Origin: Paenibacillus sp. Soil766
Lineage (GTDB): Bacteria; Bacillota; Bacilli; Paenibacillales; NBRC-103111
Assembly: GCF_001428105.1 (NCBI RefSeq)
Contig: NZ_LMSJ01000045.1
Coordinates: 112,129 to 176,128, forward strand
Direction of reading: 5' to 3'
Length of the DNA: 64,000 nucleotides
Shown here: piece by piece, positions 7,736 through 16,434 of the stretch
Layout of the letters: each line of letters opens with the position of its first letter
How positions within the stretch are numbered: position 1 is the first letter of the stretch
Made by a program: the position numbers and the translations under genes
The notes under the pieces: generated by a model
Told to the model about the DNA's origin: nothing
Database searches by the model: none
Seen by the model: only the letters and a program-made list of their open reading frames with translations

Positions 7736-8596
7736 GTGCCGGATTGGATACTTATTGCGATTCGAGCATTAAGTACCTTGATGTTTCTGTTTGTATTGAC
7801 GCGGATTCTAGGTAAGAAACAAATTTCTCAGCTCACTTTCTTTGAATATGTCATTGGCATTACGCTTGGGGATTTGGCGGGGAACATCTCGACCGATGTC
7901 GAAGCAAATTATTTACATGGAGTTATTGCGATTCTCATATGGGTGCTTGTGCCATTAGTGCTGGAAATATTGACATTAAAGAGCAAGACTCTTCGAATCT
8001 GGTTTGAAGGCAATGGCCGAGTTCTTATTAAGGATGGCAAGATTTTGGAAGGCAACTTAAAAAAGGAACGCTACACAGGTGATGAATTACTCGAACAGTT
8101 GCGCACGAAAGGTGTATTTCGGGTGGCGGATGTGGAATTCGCGATGCTGGAATCCAGTGGTGATTTGAGTATTCTACTGAAGACGGAGAACCAACCTTTA
8201 ACCCCCAAGCTTGTGGGCATGAAGCTGGCTGTAGAGAAACCAACACAAGCCGTTATGATGGACGGTGTTATTCAAAATGAGCCCTTAGCTACAGCTGGTA
8301 AAAGTATAGGCTGGCTGCAATCAGAGCTTGAAAAGATGGGTGTGGCGAAAGAAAATGTATTTCTTGGACAGGTCGATACACATGGTGAATTAACCGTTGA
8401 CCTATTTGATGACCAAATTGCCCTGCCGGCATCTACCGAACGTCCTGCCGTTCTTGCATGCTTGAAGAAATGTGAAGCAGACCTGGAGTTGTACTCGTTA
8501 ACAACGAACAATTCGGAGGCTAAACAGATGTATGAAACATGTTCCATTCAGTTAACTCAAATTATTCAGCAGGTACATACGATTCTCAGAGCCTAG
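7736..8596 (+). CDS. DUF421 (YetF/YdfR-like) membrane protein fused to a DUF1657 domain
   Basis: 286 residues. The N-terminus has three membrane helices with the family motif LGKKQISQLTFFEYVIGIT, followed by the two small soluble DUF421 repeats. The last 50 residues (ACLKKCEADLELYSLTTNNS, then EAKQMYE) align with the DUF1657 protein encoded next door. I choose GTG 7736, preceded by AGGGGGAGG at six bases, because DUF421 proteins normally begin at this point; an ATG at 7688 lacks a good site. In spoVA-2mob a DUF421-DUF1657 protein is likewise encoded with spoVAC/AD/AEb. YetF-type proteins in B. subtilis are reported to help spore membrane phospholipid and germination behaviour. Confidence 0.88.
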   Translation: MPDWILIAIRALSTLMFLFVLTRILGKKQISQLTFFEYVIGITLGDLAGNISTDVEANYLHGVIAILIWVLVPLVLEILTLKSKTLRIWFEGNGRVLIKDGKILEGNLKKERYTGDELLEQLRTKGVFRVADVEFAMLESSGDLSILLKTENQPLTPKLVGMKLAVEKPTQAVMMDGVIQNEPLATAGKSIGWLQSELEKMGVAKENVFLGQVDTHGELTVDLFDDQIALPASTERPAVLACLKKCEADLELYSLTTNNSEAKQMYETCSIQLTQIIQQVHTILRA

Positions 8597-8620
8597 GTTT
8601 TGAGGGAATAGGAGTAAGTC

Positions 8621-9091
8621 ATGCCTAACAACAAGAAGAAAAACTTAACAATGACACAGCAGGAGTACCAAAAATTAGCTAAGGAGCAAGAACCCAAAAG
8701 ACCTGTACTTAAAAATTGCGGCAGAGCCTTTCTGGTAGGTGGAACAATCTGCTTGATCGGTGAATGCTTTATGCATATGTTCATAAATTGCTTTGGATTT
8801 ACTGAGAAGACCGCCGGTAATCCGACCGTCGCTGTCATGATTATCATCTCAGTTATTTTAACAAGCTTTGGTATTTACGACAAAATCGCTCAATGGGCAG
8901 GTGGCGGGAGCTCTGTTCCAGTTACGGGCTTTGCGAACTCTCTCTGTTCCGCAGCTATCGAACATCGTGCTGAGGGGCTCGTTCTAGGCGTTGGAGGTAA
9001 CATGTTCAAATTAGCAGGTTCTGTCATTGTATTCGGAACAGTGGCAGCCTTTTTTGTAGGGATTGCACATATGATCTTCACGGGGGGCTGA
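8621..9091 (+). CDS. spoVAC: Stage V sporulation protein AC
   Basis: 156 residues. A charged N-terminus is followed by four hydrophobic segments with the SpoVAC pattern: NCGRAFLVGGTICLIGE, GGGSSVPVTGFANSLCSAA and GVGGNMFKLAGSVIVFG. SpoVAC is a mechanosensitive inner-membrane channel component that moves dipicolinic acid into the developing spore and out during germination. It starts 24 nt after the DUF421 gene and lies four bases before spoVAD, so the genes form one operon. Confidence 0.95.
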   Translation: MPNNKKKNLTMTQQEYQKLAKEQEPKRPVLKNCGRAFLVGGTICLIGECFMHMFINCFGFTEKTAGNPTVAVMIIISVILTSFGIYDKIAQWAGGGSSVPVTGFANSLCSAAIEHRAEGLVLGVGGNMFKLAGSVIVFGTVAAFFVGIAHMIFTGG

Positions 9092-9095
9092 CGAG

Positions 9096-10115
9096 ATGCT
9101 GAAGGGGCACCAAAGCTGGCTTTTCGAGAATCGTCCTGTCATTCTTTCGACAGGTACTGTTGTGGGACCTGATGAAGCGAAGGGACCGCTCAATGAAGAT
9201 TTTGATATCGTACACGGCGATTTGACAATTGGTCAAAAAACGTGGGAAAAGGCTGAGAAGGCGCTTCTAGAAGAAGCTGCTCAGCTTGCACTAAAGAAAG
9301 CCGGTCTTACCGACGGCCAAATCCAGTTCTATGTTGGGGGTGATCTGATGAATCAGATCATCTCCAACACATTCGCTGCGAGGACACTGAATATCCCTTA
9401 TCTAGGGATATTCGGTGCTTGCTCCACGTCGATGGAAGGGCTGGCGCTCGCCGCTCAATTAGTGGACTCTGGTGCAGCCAACTATGTTATGGCTGGCACT
9501 TGCAGCCATAACTGCACGGCGGAGAAGCAATTCCGCTATCCAACGGAATATGGGTCGCAGAAGCCGCCGACGGCGCAGTACACTGTCACTGGCGCTGGCG
9601 TCGCCGTGCTTGGGAAGACCGGTGACGGCCCGGTCGTCACCGCGGCCACGATCGGACGCGTCGTGGATATGGGGATCACGGATCCGTTTAATATGGGCGC
9701 AGCTATGGCGCCTGCCGCTGTCGATACGATCCAAACACATTGCCGCGAGTTGAATCGTGACCCCTCCTATTATGATCTCATTGTAACAGGCGATCTAGCC
9801 ACAGTAGGAACGAACATCGCACGAGAGCTCTTCCAGAAGCATCAGTTCCCAATCGAGCAGACAACCTATAGTGATTGTGGACTAATGATCTTTGATCGCG
9901 AAACGCAAACGGTTCAAGCAGGGGGGAGCGGCTGCGGTTGCTCTGCCACGGTTACCTATGGTCACTTATTAAAGCGAATGGCAAAAGGAGAATTGAAACG
10001 AATCCTTGTTGTCGCGACAGGGGCCTTGCTTTCACCGATTTCATTCCAGCAAGGTGAAAGTATTCCCTGTATCGCACATGCGGTTTCCATAGAATCTGGA
10101 GGTTTATACGTATGA
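9096..10115 (+). CDS. spoVAD: Stage V sporulation protein AD
   Basis: 339 residues with a thiolase-like fold, the normal SpoVAD size; the pseudo-active-site Cys region reads GIFGACSTSMEGLALAAQLV. SpoVAD binds dipicolinic acid at the spore inner membrane and is required for its uptake. The C-terminus overlaps spoVAE by four bases (ATGA). A short segment around 9560-9720 is clearly richer in GC than the rest of the gene. Confidence 0.96.
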   Translation: MLKGHQSWLFENRPVILSTGTVVGPDEAKGPLNEDFDIVHGDLTIGQKTWEKAEKALLEEAAQLALKKAGLTDGQIQFYVGGDLMNQIISNTFAARTLNIPYLGIFGACSTSMEGLALAAQLVDSGAANYVMAGTCSHNCTAEKQFRYPTEYGSQKPPTAQYTVTGAGVAVLGKTGDGPVVTAATIGRVVDMGITDPFNMGAAMAPAAVDTIQTHCRELNRDPSYYDLIVTGDLATVGTNIARELFQKHQFPIEQTTYSDCGLMIFDRETQTVQAGGSGCGCSATVTYGHLLKRMAKGELKRILVVATGALLSPISFQQGESIPCIAHAVSIESGGLYV

Positions 10116-10462
10116 GTTTTTTCTGGGCATTTGTTGTTGGAGGCGCCATCTGTGTGCTAGGGCAGTTGATAATGGACGTTGGGAAATTAACGCCAGCTCA
10201 CACTATGAGCACGTTGGTTGTTCTTGGTGCCATCGCGGATGGCTGCAATTTATATGAACCGTTAATTGCCTTTGCTGGCGCCGGTGCGACGGTGCCGATT
10301 ACGAGCTTCGGAAATGCTCTCGTTCATGGTGCTTTGGAAGAGCTGCATAAGGAGGGCTATATAGGCATAATTACAGGTATTTTTAAGGTGACCAGTGCGG
10401 GGATTTCCGCCGCGATCATCTTCTCCTTCTTAGCAGCATTGTTTGTGAAACCCAAAGGTTGA
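10112..10462 (+). CDS. spoVAE: Stage V sporulation protein AE (AEb type)
   Basis: 116 residues, four hydrophobic segments, including the motif GAGATVPITSFGNALVHGAL that parallels the SpoVAC motif. This is the small membrane SpoVAEb-type subunit working with SpoVAC and SpoVAD in the DPA channel. It is the last gene of the cluster; the spoVAA, AB and AF genes of a full spoVA operon are absent, as in spoVA-2mob. Confidence 0.94.
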   Translation: MSFFWAFVVGGAICVLGQLIMDVGKLTPAHTMSTLVVLGAIADGCNLYEPLIAFAGAGATVPITSFGNALVHGALEELHKEGYIGIITGIFKVTSAGISAAIIFSFLAALFVKPKG

Positions 10463-10502
10463 TGCAGGCAGATGTGTTAAGACTTAAACTAGAGTGAAAA
10501 AT

Positions 10503-10523
10503 GGCGCCGTGAGGCGTCTTTTT
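10503..10523 (+). terminator. Rho-independent terminator after spoVAE
   Basis: GGCGCC-GTGA-GGCGTC hairpin (one G-T pair) followed by five T. Confidence 0.85.
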
Positions 10524-10914
10524 CTATTTCAAATCAAAAACCAATCAGAGCCACACGATACAAAACATTCCAATAAAAACAACTTCACTCTCTTGCCAAA
10601 ATCACCGGACCCCAGCTGTTTCACCTACTATTGGAATCAAACTACGATGTTTCCTCCTCGCAACGGCCATTTTTCTTCATGGGCTCATTTAGGTGGTTAA
10701 TTTTAACAAATAACTTTAGAGGATTTACAAGTATACGGAAGAAAAACTTTCCTGTAAACTAGATTTACGTACATTTTGTTTGTTTTCTGAGCGAAACAGA
10801 AGATAAAGAAGGTTTGTACCAAAAACCGATGTTTACGCATACAAGTTTTCTACGGAAACTCAGCAATGCTTACGAAGAAAGTTTTGCAAGCAAAACTCTA
10901 AGGAGGATCAACAC
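10524..10914. other. Long intergenic leader region upstream of the MoxR operon
   Basis: About 390 bases without a credible gene. It holds a widely spaced inverted repeat (TTCCAATA at 10568-10575, TATTGGAA at 10629-10636), several near-repeats of TTTACRNATAC and TACGGAA between 10720 and 10860, and a palindrome at 10880-10897. No clear sigma-A promoter stands out. Confidence 0.5.
10880..10897 (+). repeat. 18-bp palindrome just upstream of the moxR ribosome-binding site
   Basis: AGTTTTGC-AA-GCAAAACT, perfect 8-bp arms, ending four bases before AAGGAGG. It could be an operator or, as RNA, affect translation initiation. Confidence 0.6.
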
Positions 10915-11874
10915 ATGGAAACCGCCACCCAGCATCATGTAGAAGTACTAGCTAGGCTGAAATCAAATTTGGAATCATGTATTCTTGGCAAAAGTGCCGA
11001 AATTGAATTGTTGCTTACTGCGATGTTGGCAGGTGGTCATGTTCTGCTTGAGGATGTCCCAGGGACAGGTAAAACGGTACTCATTAAAGCGCTGGCGAAA
11101 TCGATTAACGGGCAATTTCGCCGTATTCAATGTAACCCGGACTTATTGCCAACGGATATAACTGGCGTATCTATATATCACCCCAAAGAGGAGAAGTTTC
11201 TGTTCCGCTCTGGGCCAATTATGACCAATATTTTACTAGTGGATGAGATTAATCGTGCGACGACCAAAACACAGTCAGCTCTTCTAGAAGCGATGGAAGA
11301 ACAACATATTACGGTAGATGGCGACTTACATGAACTTCCATCCCCGTTCCTTATGCTAGCAACTCAGAATCCAATCGATTTTGAGGGTACGTATACATTG
11401 CCAGAGGCACAATTAGATCGATTTATGATCAAGTTGAGCTTAGGCTACCCAAGTGAAGCTGCCGAGAAAATGATGATTGCTTCCCAAAGCAAGGTACATC
11501 CGATGGAAGCGCTGCATGCTATTGTGGATACGAAGCAAGTTCTTGAAATTCAAGAGCAGGTTCGCCAGGTGCATTTGGATGAAGCAGTGGCTGATTATTT
11601 AGTGACCATTTCGAGAAAAACACGGGAACATCCAGCTGTTTTCCTCGGTGCGAGTCCACGGGCCACACTATCGTTGGTGTTAGCCTCCAAAGCTTATGCC
11701 TTCATACATGGCCGCGATTATGTCATCCCAGATGATATTAAATATTTAGCTCCTTTTGTGCTGGGTCATCGTATGATCCTTCAAATGGAAGCGCGTATGG
11801 ATGGTGTCAGTATTGCCTCTGTGCTCGCGACGATTTTTGAGGGAGTACGGGTTCCGGTTAGATTGGAGAAGTGA
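10915..11874 (+). CDS. MoxR-family AAA+ ATPase
   Basis: 319 residues. Walker A is DVPGTGKT (residues 47-54), Walker B ILLVDEIN (106-113), followed by the conserved RATTKTQSALLEAMEE and later the sensor motif ATQNPIDFEGTY. MoxR ATPases act as chaperones that help mature or insert metal centres into partner proteins, usually encoded alongside a DUF58 protein and a transglutaminase, as here. AAGGAGG precedes the ATG. The next gene starts four bases after the stop, so all three genes form an operon. Confidence 0.95.
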   Translation: METATQHHVEVLARLKSNLESCILGKSAEIELLLTAMLAGGHVLLEDVPGTGKTVLIKALAKSINGQFRRIQCNPDLLPTDITGVSIYHPKEEKFLFRSGPIMTNILLVDEINRATTKTQSALLEAMEEQHITVDGDLHELPSPFLMLATQNPIDFEGTYTLPEAQLDRFMIKLSLGYPSEAAEKMMIASQSKVHPMEALHAIVDTKQVLEIQEQVRQVHLDEAVADYLVTISRKTREHPAVFLGASPRATLSLVLASKAYAFIHGRDYVIPDDIKYLAPFVLGHRMILQMEARMDGVSIASVLATIFEGVRVPVRLEK

Positions 11875-11878
11875 GCCT

Positions 11879-13165
11879 ATGAAACGACCGGTATTCAAAC
11901 GATTCGGGGAACTCACCCGGCTTCCGGCACCTTTTTGGCTACTTATAACTTGCTTGACTGCTAGCTTGTTATTCATGCTATTTCAAGGTGGCAAGCTAGC
12001 TTCCATGCTGTTCATTACGATGACTTTTTTAGCGATCTATTTGCTTTCTGGCAATTGGAGCGGCATCAGACGTGTACAAGGGACTCGGAAGTTTACCAAT
12101 ACAAGCCTAGAAGCCAAACTGGAGGCAGGACAATCATTACAAATTGGTCTCGGTGTCCAATTACCAGGCTATTGGCCAGTTCCCTATGTGATGATTAAAG
12201 ACCAGCTTATACGTCAGAATGGGGACGAAGCTATATTCGAAGGATCTATTGTGCCAGACTGGAAACGTCGGGGTGAATTCACGTATAGCACGCCTCCACT
12301 TCGGAGAGGGTATTATCGTTTCGGAGAAACCGAATGCTTGACCGAAGATATTTTTGGCTTCTTCCAGCATAAGGGTCGATTAGATCTGCAACAACCGATA
12401 ACTGTGTATCCCCAAACGGTCGCGATTCGCGAATGGGCGCAATTTCATCAAATGCTCAAAGGCATGCAGCACCACTCAACGGCGACGAGCGCACATCGGG
12501 AAACGACTCAAATCAATGGTGTTCGTGAATACATTTATGGAGATCGACTTTCACGTATTCACTGGAATGCAACCGCGAAGACAGGAACTTGGAAGTCGAA
12601 GGAGTTCGAGCGAGAATCGTTGCCGAAAACAATCGTTTTACTGGACCGAACTGCTCGAGCATACCGAGATGCAGCCGAATTTGAACTCGCGGTGTCTGTT
12701 GCAGCTTCCTTATTCCGCTACGGAACTGGACGTGAAATGTCTCTTGGTTTACTGTCGATCGGCAAGGAATTTACTTATTTTGAACCGAAGCATAGTCAGC
12801 ATCATTACAAGGAAATTGTTAAACATCTCGTTGGTGTTGATGCGGATGGACATCAAACCCTCAGTCAGATTTTGAAGGAACGCTCAAAGGATTGGCCTGC
12901 AGGTAGTTTAATTGTACTTATTTCCCCGCAAAAAGGGAGCGCAATGCTGCAGATGTTCCAGCAAATGGCACTGCTTCAGATGAAGCCTTGTCATATTTGG
13001 ATTCATGCTCAAGCAGATCAAGCTTTCCGCCCACAAGGTGTGGAACATATTTCCGCTCATGAGGATTACATTAAGGCCATTCGCTCGCAAGGCTATATGG
13101 GGTATGAAGTAAGTCAATTAACGGACTTGCCTAACCTCTTGGGAGGGGCGAAACGGTATGCCTAA
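11879..13165 (+). CDS. DUF58 domain protein, membrane anchored
   Basis: 428 residues. Two adjacent membrane helices near residues 20-60 are followed by a beta-rich region and the DUF58 signature GVREYIYGDRLSRIHWNATA with the downstream von Willebrand-like fold (TIVLLDRTA). DUF58 proteins are coupled to MoxR ATPases; molecular role unproven. The ATG at 11879 follows moxR by four bases; an earlier in-frame start would lie inside moxR. The stop overlaps the start of the transglutaminase gene by eight bases. Confidence 0.93.
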   Translation: MKRPVFKRFGELTRLPAPFWLLITCLTASLLFMLFQGGKLASMLFITMTFLAIYLLSGNWSGIRRVQGTRKFTNTSLEAKLEAGQSLQIGLGVQLPGYWPVPYVMIKDQLIRQNGDEAIFEGSIVPDWKRRGEFTYSTPPLRRGYYRFGETECLTEDIFGFFQHKGRLDLQQPITVYPQTVAIREWAQFHQMLKGMQHHSTATSAHRETTQINGVREYIYGDRLSRIHWNATAKTGTWKSKEFERESLPKTIVLLDRTARAYRDAAEFELAVSVAASLFRYGTGREMSLGLLSIGKEFTYFEPKHSQHHYKEIVKHLVGVDADGHQTLSQILKERSKDWPAGSLIVLISPQKGSAMLQMFQQMALLQMKPCHIWIHAQADQAFRPQGVEHISAHEDYIKAIRSQGYMGYEVSQLTDLPNLLGGAKRYA

Positions 13166-15389
13166 CACATGGTGGAGTAGAATTCTACTCAAGGATTGGG
13201 CGATGCGTGTATCTGCGATATTCGTTGGGATATACCTTTACCAATTTCTGATTTGGATTATGAAAGAAGATGGCTTGTGGCTTCCAGAGACGGTTTCGTT
13301 CGTTACCTGGACCTTAGTCCTTACTACAGCGACCTACTGTATTCCCAAAATAAAGGATGGCTGGCGAGCGTTTCTCCAATTCGTTCTTATTATCTGGTTT
13401 CATGGATTGGGTATGGGCTACAATTGGATATCAGTAAATATTACATCGTGGAAACAAGCGCTTCGCTTCATTGGACTTAACGCAGGGCAGCTTGAACCGT
13501 ATATTTGGTTTAGCTTAGGAGCGTGGATCATCTATTTATTCGCCATGTGGTCCGTCCAATCAAGGTTCCGAATTGTGGTTCTCATCTTTGTTAGCATTTT
13601 ATTTTTTGCCGTTCGTGATTCCTTCAGTATGATATTTCTATGGCCACAAGTGGCGATGATTCTGCTTTGTGGATTTCTGCTATTAATTGTGAGACATTTC
13701 TCCCAATTGAAGAAGAAAGCACCAGATGTTTGGGAAACAATTTCCGATTATCCGTCATCATTCACCGTTCCTATTCTTATTCTAATTGGTGTGATTACTT
13801 TAGCGGGCGTATTCGCTCCGACGGTAAATCCCATACTGACAGACCCTTACACAGCTTGGAAAGTGAGTCGTGGAGAAACGGTTCCGTTGCTTGGCAAAGG
13901 CGTTAGTATTGCTGCTTCGACCGCAGATGCCTCCTCCGGATATAGCCGAGATGACAGCCGACTAGGTGGCGGATTTCGATTTGATTACACGCCAGTGATG
14001 ACCATTGAATCCACCAAACGAACCTACTTCCGTGGGGAAACCCGATCGATGTATAACGGTAAAGGCTGGGAGCTTGGGCCAACCGAGAAGAGATTGCCTG
14101 CGTATCGGGTGAATTTGAATCCATTACCGTTAGATCCACGTTTTGATGTATCACAATTGAAAACACAGGAAGTTACTCAAAGTGTTGTGATGGACCGAGA
14201 TGAGACATTCCCGGTATTATTCGGGGGATATGCCATTCAGAAAATCGTGGAAATCAATCAAGGTGAGAATCCATTCCAACGTATCATATGGACACCGCGA
14301 CAATCGGAACTTCGATTCTCGGGACGATCTAATTATCCCAAAGATTATTCGATCGTTGTCCAAGAGCCGATTCTAGAGGAAGATCTACTGCGACAAACGA
14401 AGCAAGATTTTACCAATAAACCGGAATGGGCAGAATACCTGCAAGTACCTGTAGATTTACCTGAGCGAGTGAAGCAGTTAGCGCTTGATATTACGAAATC
14501 TGCGACGAATCCCTATGATAAAGCAAAGCTGATTGAGAAGTATTTATCCGAACATTATCCGTATACGAATACGCCGGATGAAACGAAAGGGAAGAGCAAG
14601 GATTTCGTGGATCGTTTCTTATTCGAAGTGAAGCAAGGATATTGTGACTACTACTCGACATCGATGGCTGTCCTCACTCGATCGCTTGGAATGCCTACTC
14701 GTTGGGTAAAAGGATACTCATCCGGAACATCATCGATTGCGGATGATATTCGCGAGCAGGGTATTTTGGGCCAGTTAGGAGCAACGCTTGATTTAGACGG
14801 GGCTGGCACCTACACGGTTCGCAACTCAGATGCGCACTCATGGGTAGAAGTTTACTTTGAAGGTTTCGGGTGGATATCCTTTGAGCCAACCTCAGGCTTC
14901 GTGCTTCCTAATGTGTTCCCAGAAGCAACACCGGTAGTAGAAGATTTAACGACAGACACCGAAACTAGCACACTGCCAGAAGAAACGACAGAAGCAGCAA
15001 GTTTCACGTGGCTCTGGCTGACATTAAGTGGTGTAGTTGTCGCAGCACTTCTTGCTGTTGCGGTATTCTTCTTAGTAAGAAGCGAGGCGTGGCATAATTG
15101 GCGTGCTCGCAGGAAGCAGCTGCATGTCGTGAATTTCAATCAGAAAATTATCGTTGAATTTGAAAGAATGCTCCGTGCTTGCCGTCGTAAAGGTTATACG
15201 CGATACGAGTATGAAACGGTACGTGAAGCTACGACCAGATGGTCAACTCAGAGCAAATGGATGAAGAAAGAATTGGACGCATTAATTGAACTGTTCGAAC
15301 GAGCCAAATACAGTAAATTAGCTGTATCTGAAGTCGAATATCAACAAGCGAACCAATTAATTATCCGTGTAAAAGAACAAATAAAATGA
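13158..15389 (+). CDS. Membrane transglutaminase-like protein (TgpA-type)
   Basis: 743 residues. The N-terminal quarter contains about six membrane helices. A large extracytoplasmic portion includes the transglutaminase core with the catalytic Cys in QGYCDYYSTSMAVLTRSLG, His in NSDAHSWVEVYFEG and Asp in the following strand; one more membrane helix lies near residue 620-640, followed by a cytoplasmic tail (DUF4129-like). With MoxR and DUF58 it makes the standard three-gene set. These proteases or crosslinkers act at the cell surface, substrate unknown. Confidence 0.94.
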   Translation: MPNTWWSRILLKDWAMRVSAIFVGIYLYQFLIWIMKEDGLWLPETVSFVTWTLVLTTATYCIPKIKDGWRAFLQFVLIIWFHGLGMGYNWISVNITSWKQALRFIGLNAGQLEPYIWFSLGAWIIYLFAMWSVQSRFRIVVLIFVSILFFAVRDSFSMIFLWPQVAMILLCGFLLLIVRHFSQLKKKAPDVWETISDYPSSFTVPILILIGVITLAGVFAPTVNPILTDPYTAWKVSRGETVPLLGKGVSIAASTADASSGYSRDDSRLGGGFRFDYTPVMTIESTKRTYFRGETRSMYNGKGWELGPTEKRLPAYRVNLNPLPLDPRFDVSQLKTQEVTQSVVMDRDETFPVLFGGYAIQKIVEINQGENPFQRIIWTPRQSELRFSGRSNYPKDYSIVVQEPILEEDLLRQTKQDFTNKPEWAEYLQVPVDLPERVKQLALDITKSATNPYDKAKLIEKYLSEHYPYTNTPDETKGKSKDFVDRFLFEVKQGYCDYYSTSMAVLTRSLGMPTRWVKGYSSGTSSIADDIREQGILGQLGATLDLDGAGTYTVRNSDAHSWVEVYFEGFGWISFEPTSGFVLPNVFPEATPVVEDLTTDTETSTLPEETTEAASFTWLWLTLSGVVVAALLAVAVFFLVRSEAWHNWRARRKQLHVVNFNQKIIVEFERMLRACRRKGYTRYEYETVREATTRWSTQSKWMKKELDALIELFERAKYSKLAVSEVEYQQANQLIIRVKEQIK

Positions 15390-15396
15390 TGAACCG

Positions 15397-15426
15397 AAGC
15401 CACTCTCCCACCTAGGAGGGTGGCTT
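15397..15426 (+). terminator. Hairpin after the transglutaminase gene
   Basis: AAGCCAC/GTGGCTT outer stem with inner CTCC/GGAG. There is no T-run, so it may stabilise the 3' end rather than terminate efficiently. Confidence 0.5.
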
Positions 15427-15449
15427 CCTATGAGAGGAGATTTATTCAG

Positions 15450-16226
15450 ATGGCGTTTATCGATTGTCATTTTCATTCAGAATCCCTTGGTGTTGCAGCT
15501 TCCATGCATGTCATATTACCTCAAGTTGCCAAAAGTCAGATTGGACTAGCTTCGCATGCTTATGGCGGGAAGCACCCTACCTTACTTTTGTTGCATGGGT
15601 TGTCCGATGACCATACGATATGGATGCGTAGAACGTCTATTGAGCGGTATGCTTCTCAGCTTGGTATTGCGGTGGTTATGCCAGCTGTGAACCGCAGCTT
15701 TTATGCAGATATGGCCTCAGGTCCGAAGTATTGGGAGTTCATAAGTGAAGAATTACCTGTGATAGCAAGATCCTTCTTTCCTTTAGCCGAAGAACGAGAA
15801 CTGAATTATGTTGCTGGACTGTCTATGGGGGGATATGGCGCGATGAAGTTGGCACTTTCGCATCCGAATCGGTATGCAGCAGGAGCGAGCTTATCTGGTG
15901 CTGTAGATATTGTTGAGCGTGCCGCTGCTTTTCCTAAAGATTTTGAATTGATTTTTGGCGATGTGACGACGATTAAAAATACCCCGAACGATTTGTTCTA
16001 TGCAGCCAATCAGCTTGTTGCTAGCAAAGTTGAACAACCTAAGCTTTATCAATGCTGTGGCACTGAGGATTTTCTGTATGAAGATAACACTCGATTCCGG
16101 GATTATTGTCTTGCTCAAGGCCTGGAAATTACCTATGAAGAAGAATCTGCCACGCATGATTGGGGTTACTGGGATCGCAAAATTCAAAGCGTGTTAGCCT
16201 GGCTGCCATTGCCAGCAAGAGTCTAG
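15450..16226 (+). CDS. Alpha/beta-hydrolase, esterase D / tributyrin esterase type
   Basis: 258 residues. The nucleophile elbow is GLSMGGYGA, the oxyanion region LLLLHGLSDDHTIWMRR, and the acid and His are in the C-terminal part (CGTEDFLYEDN, ATHDWGYWD). This is the pattern of EstA/FrmB-like serine esterases that cleave short acyl esters; no signal peptide, so cytoplasmic. I use ATG 15450 (GAGGAG upstream, family-like start MAFIDCHFHSESL). It stands alone between a hairpin and a dispersed repeat. Confidence 0.88.
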   Translation: MAFIDCHFHSESLGVAASMHVILPQVAKSQIGLASHAYGGKHPTLLLLHGLSDDHTIWMRRTSIERYASQLGIAVVMPAVNRSFYADMASGPKYWEFISEELPVIARSFFPLAEERELNYVAGLSMGGYGAMKLALSHPNRYAAGASLSGAVDIVERAAAFPKDFELIFGDVTTIKNTPNDLFYAANQLVASKVEQPKLYQCCGTEDFLYEDNTRFRDYCLAQGLEITYEEESATHDWGYWDRKIQSVLAWLPLPARV

Positions 16227-16230
16227 TGGG

Positions 16231-16343
16231 AAAAAATTCTATCGAAGTCTATCGAGGATGATTGATCGCGGTTTAAATGTTGTTTTTATCGCCAATAAGA
16301 ATTTGTTCTTCCGTGTATTGGAAACTTATAAATTCTTATGTGG
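16231..16343 (-). repeat. Dispersed structured intergenic element, copy 2 (inverted)
   Basis: Reverse complement of the element at 4195-4306; 70 of 78 aligned positions agree in the first arm. The main hairpin is kept (16295-16303 with 16331-16339), with a compensated inner stem TTCC/GGAA although the loop differs. The downstream core (CGCGATC, CTTCGATAG) is more degraded than in copy 1. An upstream extension of the yqeG reading frame runs through it but is not coding. Confidence 0.75.
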
Positions 16344-16366
16344 AGGGAAAATATGTTCTTTTCTTT

Positions 16367-16395
16367 TTGCAACAAACGAGGCACTATGGTATAGT
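16367..16395 (+). promoter_or_regulatory. Sigma-A promoter for the yqeG operon
   Basis: TTGCAA (16367-16372), 17-nt spacer, TATAGT (16390-16395), with TGG in front of the -10 hexamer (extended -10). Confidence 0.75.
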
Positions 16396-16434
16396 TTCAC
16401 GTATATGTCAAGGAAGCAGTTGGAGGGAATTTGT

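Noticed and set aside
16258..16434. N-terminal extension of yqeG
   Set aside because: Runs through the dispersed repeat and the promoter; the TTG at 16435 has the ribosome-binding site and family-like N-terminus.
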